Below are positions 8,600 through 16,599 of a stretch of 64,000 nucleotides of DNA, one piece after another. Under the pieces are notes generated by a model. That model made no database searches and had not been told where the DNA came from. It saw only the letters and a list, made by a program, of their open reading frames with translations. Both the position numbers and the translations under genes were made by a program. The stretch lies in NCBI RefSeq assembly GCF_002608075.1, contig NZ_LAHA01000029.1, positions 18,533 to 82,532 of the forward strand, given 5' to 3'. The stretch comes from Nostoc linckia z4 (GTDB lineage Bacteria > Cyanobacteriota > Cyanobacteriia > Cyanobacteriales > Nostocaceae). The stretch's first letter is position 1; each line of letters begins with the position of its first letter.

Positions 8600-9754
8600 T
8601 TATCCCGCTGCTGTTGCATATAAATTATCAAATAACTCATTTTGTTTTTCGGAGTTATGTAAAATTTGTGCTTGAGCTAATGCTCCCGCACTTAAAAATT
8701 CATAATGTTCTCGTTTATCACTTCTATCAAGAAATTGTTTGACTTGTTGTAATGCTTGTTCTGCTAAATAGTCATAAGTACTATTGAGAACTTCCCAATA
8801 TTCATCAGTTTTAGTTTTTTCTCCGTGAACCCAATTTGCCCAATGTCTAATGTCGTTAATTGGTAATTCTAAAATATAGCCATTTTCTTCATGACGAATA
8901 AATTCAGGCAACGCACACACATTTGTTGTAATAGCTGGAGTTGCAACGGAAAATCCTTCTATGATACTAAAGCCATAAGTATCATGTAATGTGGGCATTA
9001 ATTGAAAATGACTTTGGGATAGTAATTCAATTACTTTGTCGTTAGGAATATTTTGATGAAAAACAACGTTATTTAAATCTAATAACTTCAAATCTTCTAG
9101 ATATTTTTTCTTATCGGGGAAATCTGTCGGTACTCCTGAACCATGTTCTAATCCCGATATTATATGGATGATGAGAGGTAAACCTAACTGTTCAGCTTTC
9201 TTTGCTAGCCTTAAAGCAATAATTCCACCTTTTCTAGCAATGTGATTTCCTACAAAAACAAGTTGTAATTTTTGGTCTGATTGATAAGTTTTAGCACTGT
9301 TTACTCTGGTACGAAAATTTGGATGAATTACATCTAATTTTTGAGTTAACTTTGCTTCTATTTCCCAACCTTCAATTCGCTTAATAAATCTCATTTTAGC
9401 ATAATCTGAAATTGCTATTAATTTTTGGCAATTATCTAGTGCTAAACGATTGTTTAATAATTCATAAATTACTGCCTCGCGTCTATTTTGAGGATTTCTA
9501 TACAAAACTCTATGGTCTTCAAATGTGACAAACCAAGGTTTATGTGTATGTAAAACTCTATTAAAAGAATGAACAACCTGACATTTTTCACCCACAGGTT
9601 GCCAAGGGAAAAAACTTCCTAAAGGATACCAAAGTTTTTCTATAGGATATCTACCTGTGGGAAAAGATTTGGCATGAATTAGTTTATGCCTAGAATTACG
9701 TGGAAGGTTAGGAATTCTAATGTGCTTATTACCGCATATGATAACTTTTACCAT
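8600..9754 (-). CDS. Glycosyltransferase family 4 of the polysaccharide block (HpsM position)
   Basis: A 384-residue GT-B protein with a divergent N-terminal domain (VKVIICGNKHIRIPN, VHSFNRVLHTHKPWFVTFEDH). The clear donor-binding domain starts at LQLVFVGNHIARKGGIIAL and includes MPTLHDTYGFSIIEGFSVATPAITTN (EX7E-like). The extended acceptor domain is unusual and may explain weaker similarity to other GT4 enzymes. It starts 11 bp downstream of the ligase-like gene stop, so the two are surely co-transcribed. The strand and spacing support one leftward transcription unit from about 11.4 kb. The family is certain; the acceptor sugar is unknown. Confidence 0.83.
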   Translation of the reverse strand: MVKVIICGNKHIRIPNLPRNSRHKLIHAKSFPTGRYPIEKLWYPLGSFFPWQPVGEKCQVVHSFNRVLHTHKPWFVTFEDHRVLYRNPQNRREAVIYELLNNRLALDNCQKLIAISDYAKMRFIKRIEGWEIEAKLTQKLDVIHPNFRTRVNSAKTYQSDQKLQLVFVGNHIARKGGIIALRLAKKAEQLGLPLIIHIISGLEHGSGVPTDFPDKKKYLEDLKLLDLNNVVFHQNIPNDKVIELLSQSHFQLMPTLHDTYGFSIIEGFSVATPAITTNVCALPEFIRHEENGYILELPINDIRHWANWVHGEKTKTDEYWEVLNSTYDYLAEQALQQVKQFLDRSDKREHYEFLSAGALAQAQILHNSEKQNELFDNLYATAAG

Positions 9755-9765
9755 TGTTCTCTGAT

Positions 9766-11406
9766 TTAAATTGTTTTTATGGGTTTTCTCTTGTTTTTTG
9801 GGTTCGGGTCAGCATCTTCTTTTTCTTGTTTTTCCAGTTCTGGCAATTTAAAAAGAACTCCCGCAAAAAACCAATAATACACAGCAACCGGATCTACATC
9901 CAAGGGATAGTAGTAGGTGTTGTAACTAATAAACAATATAAACACCCATAAAGCTGCTCCGTAACTGCGGAAATTACGGTTTTTTATCGAACGATAGGTT
10001 TTGAAGGCAATAATTGTTAAAGACGTGACTAAAGCTAAAAATCCTAGTACTCCAACAATTCCAATTTCATAAAGTACTTTGGGGTAATAAGTTTCTACCA
10101 ATTTAGTTTCACCCATTGTACGGGCTGAATTAGTAGCTCGACCCAAGCCACTACCTAAAGGGCCGTCTACGTTTTTCCAGTTTTCTTCAAATTGCTGGAC
10201 AATAAAATCTTGGGGTGGTGAAGCTTCCCAACGACTGGTAAAACTCGCAGTTCTCTCTTGGACGACAGCAGGGTTAGTTATCATTGCTATTCCCAAAATA
10301 AAAGCCAGTCCTATTCCTATGGGGATAAACCGTTTGAGGTTGCCTATTTGACCAGTGAGTAATAGCAAAATTCCAAAGCAGGTTGGTACTAAAGCTAAAG
10401 CAATTCTCTGTCCAGAAATTACAGCATTAATAAATACTGAACCTAAAGCACCTAAACTAACTAATCGCCATATTATTGAGGGGTCAGTAAAGCCAGTAGC
10501 AAAGGTAAAAAAGGTACTGGAAATTAAAAACCATGCCCACTGCCAAGGGGCTACAAATGTCCCTGGAAGACGAATAACTCCTTCTTCTGGACTATATAAA
10601 AGCGCTCCACCAAAATAACACCTGGCTTCTAATGATGTGACAAATAGGGCATTTCCTTCAAGACCTCTAGTGCCTTTACATATACCAGTTAATAATAATA
10701 AATATTGAATGAATCCCAGCACACAACAAATAAGTATCAGGGAAACTTGCAGGCGCGATAACAATAGAAAATCTCGTTTATCCCGAATTAAATAATAAGC
10801 ACAAGCAATCAAAGGCACATAGCCTAAAAGTACTTTTAGCCCCAGAATTCCCATACCTATAGGGAATTCTTTGGGTGCTTTTTGTAAAAGTCCGACGCTA
10901 GGGGGGTTAAACTGTTGTCCGCCATTGACAAACAACAGTGTTAAGACACAGCAACCTAAAGCAATATAAAGTGGAGTTTTAATTCCTGGGGGAATAATTA
11001 TTGGTAGCCCTTGTTTGCGGCAAGTCTGCCAAAGTCCAATCAAGGCCGGAACGTAAAAAGCATCTTTAGCTAATTGCAGTACCGGACTATTGCCCAAGTA
11101 GTAAGTGATAGTACCGCCAGCAGGTACGTAAATAATGAAGGCGTATAGGGCTTGGCGGGGATATTTATAAGAAAGGGACATGACAATTATCCCCAAGACA
11201 CCAGGAACTGCTGCTTTAATTCCAGCTACGAAAAAAAGTACGATACCTAAGAAGACACCGCCAAAGGTGGCGGTGGTAAGCAGGCTGGTGAGTTCTTTAC
11301 GCGCTTGGGCTGCTTTGCGCTTTTGAGCTAACTGTTCTTTGAGGCTAAGGGTAGGAGCTTCTGGCTTTTTTGAGCGTTTGGATTTCTGTTTTTTGGGTTT
11401 TGCCAT
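9766..11406 (-). CDS. hpsL: HpsL-like O-antigen ligase/polymerase family membrane protein
   Basis: A 546-residue polytopic membrane protein. A basic N-terminus (residues 1-40, many Lys/Arg) is followed by roughly ten to twelve membrane helices. A large periplasmic-type loop near residues 390-450 (SRWEASPPQDF, GPLGSGLGRATNS) is typical of Wzy/WaaL proteins, and the C-terminus is basic and cytosolic. Proteins of this family polymerise or ligate polysaccharide repeat units at the outer side of the inner membrane. It heads the leftward glycosyltransferase block, and its stop is 11 bp from the next start. The name HpsL is assigned by overall character and by the L-M-N-O-P gene order that I recall for hormogonium polysaccharide loci. 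Confidence 0.78.
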   Translation of the reverse strand: MAKPKKQKSKRSKKPEAPTLSLKEQLAQKRKAAQARKELTSLLTTATFGGVFLGIVLFFVAGIKAAVPGVLGIIVMSLSYKYPRQALYAFIIYVPAGGTITYYLGNSPVLQLAKDAFYVPALIGLWQTCRKQGLPIIIPPGIKTPLYIALGCCVLTLLFVNGGQQFNPPSVGLLQKAPKEFPIGMGILGLKVLLGYVPLIACAYYLIRDKRDFLLLSRLQVSLILICCVLGFIQYLLLLTGICKGTRGLEGNALFVTSLEARCYFGGALLYSPEEGVIRLPGTFVAPWQWAWFLISSTFFTFATGFTDPSIIWRLVSLGALGSVFINAVISGQRIALALVPTCFGILLLLTGQIGNLKRFIPIGIGLAFILGIAMITNPAVVQERTASFTSRWEASPPQDFIVQQFEENWKNVDGPLGSGLGRATNSARTMGETKLVETYYPKVLYEIGIVGVLGFLALVTSLTIIAFKTYRSIKNRNFRSYGAALWVFILFISYNTYYYPLDVDPVAVYYWFFAGVLFKLPELEKQEKEDADPNPKNKRKPIKTI

Positions 11407-11562
11407 TTGAGGGGGAGTAGGGGAGTAGGGACTGGGGACTGGGGAGAGGGGGGAGACAAGGGAGAGGGGGGAGACAAGGAAGAAAGATTGCTACCTTGTC
11501 TACCTTTTCCACCATGCCCCATGCCCTATGCCCTATGCCCCATGCCCCATGCCCTACTTAGT
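11407..11562. repeat. Short tandem repeats between glmM and the polysaccharide block
   Basis: Contains GGGGGAGACAAGGGAGA-type octamers and CCCATGCCCTATG-type heptamers (11515-11555). No gene. glmM ends just upstream on the same strand, so read-through into the polysaccharide block is possible. Confidence 0.6.
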
Positions 11563-13032
11563 TTATGCTATGTATTGCTGAACTTTTGAAACTAGTTCAT
11601 TTGTCCAGTGGTTGGCAAGTTCGGCGTTGGCGGCTTCTACCATAACTCTGATTACTGGTTCTGTACCAGAGGCGCGGACTAGAATTCTACCAGAATCACC
11701 CATTGCAGATTCGGCAAGAGCGATCGCTTTTTGCAGAGGTTGGCAATCTTTCCATCCCAAACGGCGATCGCGGTCTATAACTCGCACGTTCCGCAATAAT
11801 TGAGGATAGGTCTGGAAACTTTGCTCTACTAATTCTGCTAGGGAAACACCTGTTTGTTTTACTAAAGCTGCTATATGTAAGGCTGTTAATAAGCCATCCC
11901 CAGTTACGGCATAATGACGGCAAAGGATGTGACCTGATTGTTCCCCGCCTAGCATTCCCCCTGTTCGCAGCATTTCGGCTTGCACGTATTGGTCGCCCAC
12001 TGCGGTACGAATTAAGTTACCACCAATTTCTTGCCAAGCTTTCTCAAAGCCCAAGTTAGCCATGACTGTAGACACAATCAAGTTGTCTGGGAGTTGTTGC
12101 TTTTGTTGGAGGTGGCGTCCCCAAAGGTAGAGAATGTAATCGCCGTTAACTTGTCTGCCAGTATTATCTACTGCTAAGACGCGATCGGCGTCGCCATCAA
12201 AGGCAAAGCCAATGTCAGCGTTGTGTTCTTGTACGGCTGCTGCCAAAATATCTAAGTGGGTGGAACCGCAATTGACGTTAATGCGATCGCCATCTGCTTC
12301 GTTATGCAAGCAAATTACTTCTGCACCCATCTGTGTAAATACTGTTGGTGCTAATCCTACTGCTGCTCCCCACGCTAAGTCTAAAACTATCTTCATTCCT
12401 TCAAGATTGAAGTCGCCATCCAATGGTTTTTTCAAGGCGTCGCCATAATGGTCGATTAACTCAAAACGTGAGTAATGCCTTCCGCAATTGCTATGAGTAG
12501 CAGCCGTTGATATCTTGCCACGCAGTCCTGCTTCAATTTCTGCTTGCAATAATTGTGGTAACTTCCCGCCATCAGCACCAAAAATCTTAATCCCGTTGTC
12601 TTCTGGAGGATTGTGACTAGCAGAAATCATCACTCCACCAATGGCATCACTGATACTCGTGAGATAGGCAACGCAAGGAGTAGGACACAATCCCAAATAC
12701 CAAACCTCTAACCCAGCTGCTGTTAACCCCGCACTCAAAGCCATTGCCAACATATCGCTGGAGTTTCTGGAATCTTGTCCGAGAATCACCGGCCCGACGC
12801 TAGTGGCATGGTTACGCAAAACAATACCCGCCCAAAACCCAATTTGCAATGCTAGGGGCGCACTGAGTAGTTCTCCCACTCGTCCCCGAATACCATCTGT
12901 GCCAAATAATGGATTTGCTGGTAGCGGTAGTAAATTCACTGCAAAACTGCTTTCAATGCCTTTGCCTAATCCATTCGCTTCAGAGGCACAATTCCCAGCA
13001 ATGCCTGATGTCCGAGTTACAGATGAAACCAT
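11563..13032 (-). CDS. glmM: Phosphoglucosamine mutase GlmM
   Basis: Interconverts glucosamine-6-phosphate and glucosamine-1-phosphate, the step before GlcNAc-1-P uridyltransfer in UDP-GlcNAc synthesis for peptidoglycan and polysaccharide. Visible features are FGTDGIRG (substrate/phosphate site), the phosphoserine loop GVMISASHNP (phosphorylated Ser about residue 139), the Mg-binding DGDADR loop, the sugar-binding GGEQSGH motif, and the C-terminal RASGTEPVIRVMVEA phosphate-binding loop. At 489 residues it is about 40 longer than bacterial GlmM, owing to an N-terminal extension before NPLFGTDG. The position upstream of the polysaccharide block fits precursor supply. A GTG or ATG within the extension could be the true start. 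Confidence 0.93.
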   Translation of the reverse strand: MVSSVTRTSGIAGNCASEANGLGKGIESSFAVNLLPLPANPLFGTDGIRGRVGELLSAPLALQIGFWAGIVLRNHATSVGPVILGQDSRNSSDMLAMALSAGLTAAGLEVWYLGLCPTPCVAYLTSISDAIGGVMISASHNPPEDNGIKIFGADGGKLPQLLQAEIEAGLRGKISTAATHSNCGRHYSRFELIDHYGDALKKPLDGDFNLEGMKIVLDLAWGAAVGLAPTVFTQMGAEVICLHNEADGDRINVNCGSTHLDILAAAVQEHNADIGFAFDGDADRVLAVDNTGRQVNGDYILYLWGRHLQQKQQLPDNLIVSTVMANLGFEKAWQEIGGNLIRTAVGDQYVQAEMLRTGGMLGGEQSGHILCRHYAVTGDGLLTALHIAALVKQTGVSLAELVEQSFQTYPQLLRNVRVIDRDRRLGWKDCQPLQKAIALAESAMGDSGRILVRASGTEPVIRVMVEAANAELANHWTNELVSKVQQYIA

Positions 13033-13914
13033 ATTTTTTTAACACTCCACACAACAAACAAAAAAAATAGCACTTGAAACCAGATTTAACAATTTCGGCA
13101 TTCTTTATTTTTTTGATAAATTTGCTTCAGACAAACTTAATTTTAAGTAAAATTACTTAAAGAAATGGGATAGAATTGTAAATATTTCATGAAATCAGTA
13201 TTGGTTTTTACGTTGGTAAGTAAAGTTTACTTATTTTAACTAATTCTTTTTCTTATGCCCTCTATCTTAAATCTGGACTCTCATAGGGAACTTCCAACTA
13301 AAAAAATATTCGATCGCATTTTGCATAGGGAGCAGCAAACCAAGCAGGAGATACAGTCATGTTGAGTCCGTAAATTGGAATAATTGATTTTTGGGTGTTC
13401 CTGATGTGTTAGTTCATACTTAATGTCTTTTTAAAGCATGAGTTAGAAATATCACCTGAAATTATTAAGTAATATCTAATTAAGATGACAGTTTTATCAA
13501 ACAGAATTCAGGAGTCAGGAGTCTGAATTCAGAATGAATTGTGTACGAGTGGCGGATGAATAATCGGGTTGAAGACCACTAAATCTTCTCTTTGAGAGAC
13601 GCTGCGCGAACGATTTAGTGGTCTTCTCCCAAGGGGAAACGCTACGCGAAGAATTAGTGGCGGATCTGAATCCCCCACTAATTGATTCTGACGCCTTGGC
13701 GGAGCGTCTTTGGCTTTGCTCCTGAATTCTGACTCCTGAATTCTTCTTCAATTATTTTTGAATTTGTTGTGTAAAATACTACAAAAATTAATTAGCTTAA
13801 AGAATTTTAATATAAATTCTCATCAAATAGTTTTAAGGTAACGTTTTAATGGCCTTTTTAGCTTTTGGTCAGTTAAAACTCCGGCAGTTGACTTTTAAAG
13901 TTGAGAAATTTAGT
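13033..13914. promoter_or_regulatory. Long divergent intergenic region between glmM and ho1
   Basis: 880 bases separate the leftward glmM start from the rightward heme oxygenase start. The part next to glmM (13033-13260) is AT-rich and free of genes. The part at 13504-13743 is a foldback repeat (separate entry). The last 130 bases before ho1 are AT-rich and should contain its promoter. I see no protein-coding gene. Confidence 0.5.
13504..13743. repeat. Nested inverted repeat (foldback) region
   Basis: The outer arms GAATTCAGGAGTCAG (13504-13518) and CTGACTCCTGAATTC (13729-13743) are a perfect 15-bp inverted pair. Inside lies a second perfect pair, GAAGACCACTAAATC (13571-13585) and GATTTAGTGGTCTTC (13612-13626), with a 26-nt loop. 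The block also holds the GACGCTGCGCGAACG and AAACGCTACGCGAAG repeat words common in this genome. No open frame looks real. It could be a non-autonomous mobile element or a stacked repeat. Confidence 0.7.
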
Positions 13915-14631
13915 ATGAGCAGCAATTTAGCAACCAAATTACGTGTAGGTACGAAAAAAGCCCACACGATGGCAGAAAATGTTGGTTTTGTCAAGTGCTT
14001 TTTAAAAGGAGTAGTGGAGAAAAACTCTTACCGGAAACTAGTTGCTAACTTCTACTTCATCTACTCAGCGATGGAAGAGGAGATGGAAAAGCACCGCCAG
14101 CATCCAATTGTTTCTAAAATTTATTTTCCCCAGTTAAACCGCAAGCATACCCTAGAGCAAGACCTGAGTTTTTACTTTGGTGCAAACTGGAGAGAGCAAA
14201 TCCAACTATCTCCCGCAGGTGAAGCTTATGTAAAGCGGATTCGGGAAATATCTGCAACAGAACCAGAACTGTTAATCGCTCATTCATATACTCGTTACCT
14301 GGGTGACTTATCTGGGGGACAAATTCTCAAAAATATTGCTGTAACGGCAATGAATTTGTCTGATGGGCAAGGAACTGCCTTCTATGAATTTGCAGATATT
14401 TCTGATGAAAAGGCATTCAAAGCCAAATATCGCCAGAATTTGGATGAATTACCCTTGGATGATGCTACAGGCGATCGCATTGTTGATGAAGCTAACGCCG
14501 CCTTTGGGATGAACATGAAGATGTTCAATGAATTGGAAGGCAATTTGATCAAAGCGATCGGTGTAATGTTGTACAACAGCCTCACACGGCGTCGTACACG
14601 CGGTAGCACTGAACTCGCTACTGCTGAGTAA
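13915..14631 (+). CDS. ho1: Heme oxygenase (biliverdin-producing)
   Basis: A 238-residue enzyme that cleaves heme to biliverdin IX-alpha, CO and iron with reduced ferredoxin, giving the precursor of phycobilins. The proximal heme ligand is His17 (KKAHTMAEN). The distal helix glycine-rich segment SYTRYLGDLSGGQILKNIA and the MNMKMFNELEGNLIKAIG helix are family hallmarks. The frame is open from 13849, but the conserved N-terminus MSSNLATKLRVGTKKAH begins at 13915, so this start is preferred. It is transcribed alone. The stop codon overlaps the first base of a MITE-like repeat, which may form its 3' end. Confidence 0.95.
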   Translation: MSSNLATKLRVGTKKAHTMAENVGFVKCFLKGVVEKNSYRKLVANFYFIYSAMEEEMEKHRQHPIVSKIYFPQLNRKHTLEQDLSFYFGANWREQIQLSPAGEAYVKRIREISATEPELLIAHSYTRYLGDLSGGQILKNIAVTAMNLSDGQGTAFYEFADISDEKAFKAKYRQNLDELPLDDATGDRIVDEANAAFGMNMKMFNELEGNLIKAIGVMLYNSLTRRRTRGSTELATAE

Positions 14632-14732
14632 TACCATTTTGAATTTTGGATTTTAGATTTTGGATTGTGAAATAGTCAGTAAATCGGCTTTTTGGCTATC
14701 CATACTGTGGCAATCATTTTTCAAATTGGTAT
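14631..14732 (+). mobile_element. MITE-like element, copy A
   Basis: A 102-bp unit with inverted termini (ATACCATTTTGAA at the left, TTCAAATTGGTAT at the right) and an inner GATTTTGGATTGTGAAA segment. Copy B (53088-53188) is about the same length and very similar throughout. Copy C (53863-53939) is shorter and reversed. There is no coding capacity. It starts at the last base of the ho1 stop codon. Confidence 0.7.
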
Positions 14733-15061
14733 AATCAACGCTGAGTAATAGATGCGGAGTGTGGAGTGTGGAGTCATAAGTCCAGATAACTTGATGAAAA
14801 ATAATTCACAACTTTTTCTGGGAAAATACTAAGCGCCAAAAACGCTCAAAATATTTAGGGGCAATAGCCCTGTGACTGCTTTTTATTCGTGAAAGCAAGC
14901 ATGGGGAAATTGCCCCTCAATTATGTTGGGTATGGGGCATGGGGCATTGGGTATGGGGCATGGGGAGGTGTGGGAGGCGTGGGAAGAGAGGGGAGCATAA
15001 ATTCTCTTTCTCCCCACACTCCCCACACTCCCCCATCTCCCCAGTCCCCAGTCCCCACAAC
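14733..15061. repeat. Repeat-containing spacer
   Basis: Nothing coding is visible. It contains GGAGTGTGGAGTGTGGAGT, GGGGCATTGGGTAT-type heptamers (about 14935-14965) and CCCCACACTCCC/CCCAGTCCCC repeats (about 15010-15058). These lie between convergent genes, so a terminator may be present, but I cannot single one out. Confidence 0.5.
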
Positions 15062-16306
15062 CTAATAAGCAATTAAATCCTTGAGGGCTTCTTTAGCCTC
15101 AGCATTTTCTGGATCTATTTTTAATGCTTCCCGAAAAATCTTTGTCGCTTCTTGTTTTGAGCGATCGCCAGATTCATCATAGGCGATATCTTTGCCTAGC
15201 TTGATGTAAAGTTCAGCCATTTTGCGGCGTGGGATGGCATTTGATAAGGGCTGATAAAATTTCATCACGCCACTAAACCCTTTTTGTTTGTAAAGTAGCA
15301 TATTCACACTTGAGCAGGTGTCATAACTGCCTTCTCCAATGTTGACTACCTTTTGACAAATTGCCAGGGCTTCATCTAAATTTTCTTGTTCAACTAGTGC
15401 TTGAGTAAGTTTATTGTAGTAATAATCACTACCATCTTGGACAGCGGCTTGGCGATAAAAACCGATCGCTTCTTCGGATTTTTCTCGGATCGCCAGCACA
15501 TCAGCTAAGTCTATATATGTTGAAGGTTCAGGTTTGATTTTAATTAGTTGGCGGTAAGCTGCGATCGCTTCATCGACAAAGCCACGCTGTAATGATAATT
15601 CAGCTAACTTTTGATAATAAACTTCATCTTCAGGGTTATTTTTACTCCCTTGACGATAGATCGCTACTGCTTCTGGATATTCAAGGATTTCACCTAGCTT
15701 ATTGTAAGCGTAAGGAGACCAATAACCACTTTCATCAACTTTTAAGACTTGGCGATAAGCTGCGATTGCTTCTTCTCGTTTGCCTGCTTTGAATAGGGCT
15801 TCAGCTAAAGTATTGTAATTATATGCTTCAGGTTTGAGTTTAACTGCTTGGCGGTAAGCGGCTAGCGCTTCCTCTGTCTTGCCGATTGCTATCAACTGGT
15901 TGCCTAAATTTGTATACGCAGTATCATTTTTCCCGTCTAATTTGATAGATTCCCGTAAAGCCGCGATCGCTTCTGCGATTTGTCCCTTTTCTGCCAAGAA
16001 ATTTCCTAATTTTAGGTAAACTTCAGCATCGGGAGCTAATTGTAAAGCTTGGCGATAAGCTGCGATCGTGTCTGCAATCTTGCCTTGGTAAGATAATACA
16101 TCTGCTAGTTTGACATAGGCAGAGGTGTTCTTAGAATCGCGTTTAATCAAACTCCGCCAAATATTAGCGGCTTCTTCATAATTTTTTACTTCCTCAGCAG
16201 ATGAGGCTTGTTGCTCCAACTCTTCCACCGTTTGTGCCGCGCTAATTTGAGGAGCCAACACCAAACCTAAACCCAACAGCAAAGGCAATATTTTCCAGCT
16301 TGCCAT
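15062..16306 (-). CDS. Exported TPR-repeat protein
   Basis: A 414-residue protein with an N-terminal signal peptide (ASWKILPLLLGLGLVLAPQISAAQ, cleavage near residue 25), followed by about ten tetratricopeptide repeats. Units such as IADTIAAYRQALQLAPDAEVYLKLGNFLAEKG recur every 34 residues with the canonical A, Y, G and P positions. It should act as a periplasmic or lumenal protein-protein interaction scaffold. No enzymatic domain is visible. One repeat (residues 285-340) is irregular. The partner is unknown and the gene is monocistronic, facing mutS2 divergently. Confidence 0.85.
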   Translation of the reverse strand: MASWKILPLLLGLGLVLAPQISAAQTVEELEQQASSAEEVKNYEEAANIWRSLIKRDSKNTSAYVKLADVLSYQGKIADTIAAYRQALQLAPDAEVYLKLGNFLAEKGQIAEAIAALRESIKLDGKNDTAYTNLGNQLIAIGKTEEALAAYRQAVKLKPEAYNYNTLAEALFKAGKREEAIAAYRQVLKVDESGYWSPYAYNKLGEILEYPEAVAIYRQGSKNNPEDEVYYQKLAELSLQRGFVDEAIAAYRQLIKIKPEPSTYIDLADVLAIREKSEEAIGFYRQAAVQDGSDYYYNKLTQALVEQENLDEALAICQKVVNIGEGSYDTCSSVNMLLYKQKGFSGVMKFYQPLSNAIPRRKMAELYIKLGKDIAYDESGDRSKQEATKIFREALKIDPENAEAKEALKDLIAY

Positions 16307-16599
16307 AGAATTTTAGCTTCAAATAACTTAAGTCAATCTTCAAACTAAGCTTAGTACCAGTATTTAAGATTGTAATCAGTGAAACTTCCAATACTGAGGA
16401 AATTAGGCAAAAATATAATAATCCGCTTGAATTGTTAAACTCACTTACGTAAGCAATAATGTGATTAATTGTTCTCTATTTATCTCTGTATTTCCTCAGA
16501 AGTCCTTGAGCATCAGTAAACATCTGTATTTTATCCTTTAAGGTTTACCCATCAAGGGGCTAGAATTGTTACGATAGTTTCAGATTAGACGTTGAAACC

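Noticed and set aside
8355..8742. Several open frames on both strands with repetitive Arg/Gly/Asp or Ser/Pro/Cys/Leu protein
   Set aside because: They are produced by the 8-bp tandem array, which is open in all frames; no ribosome binding site or family.
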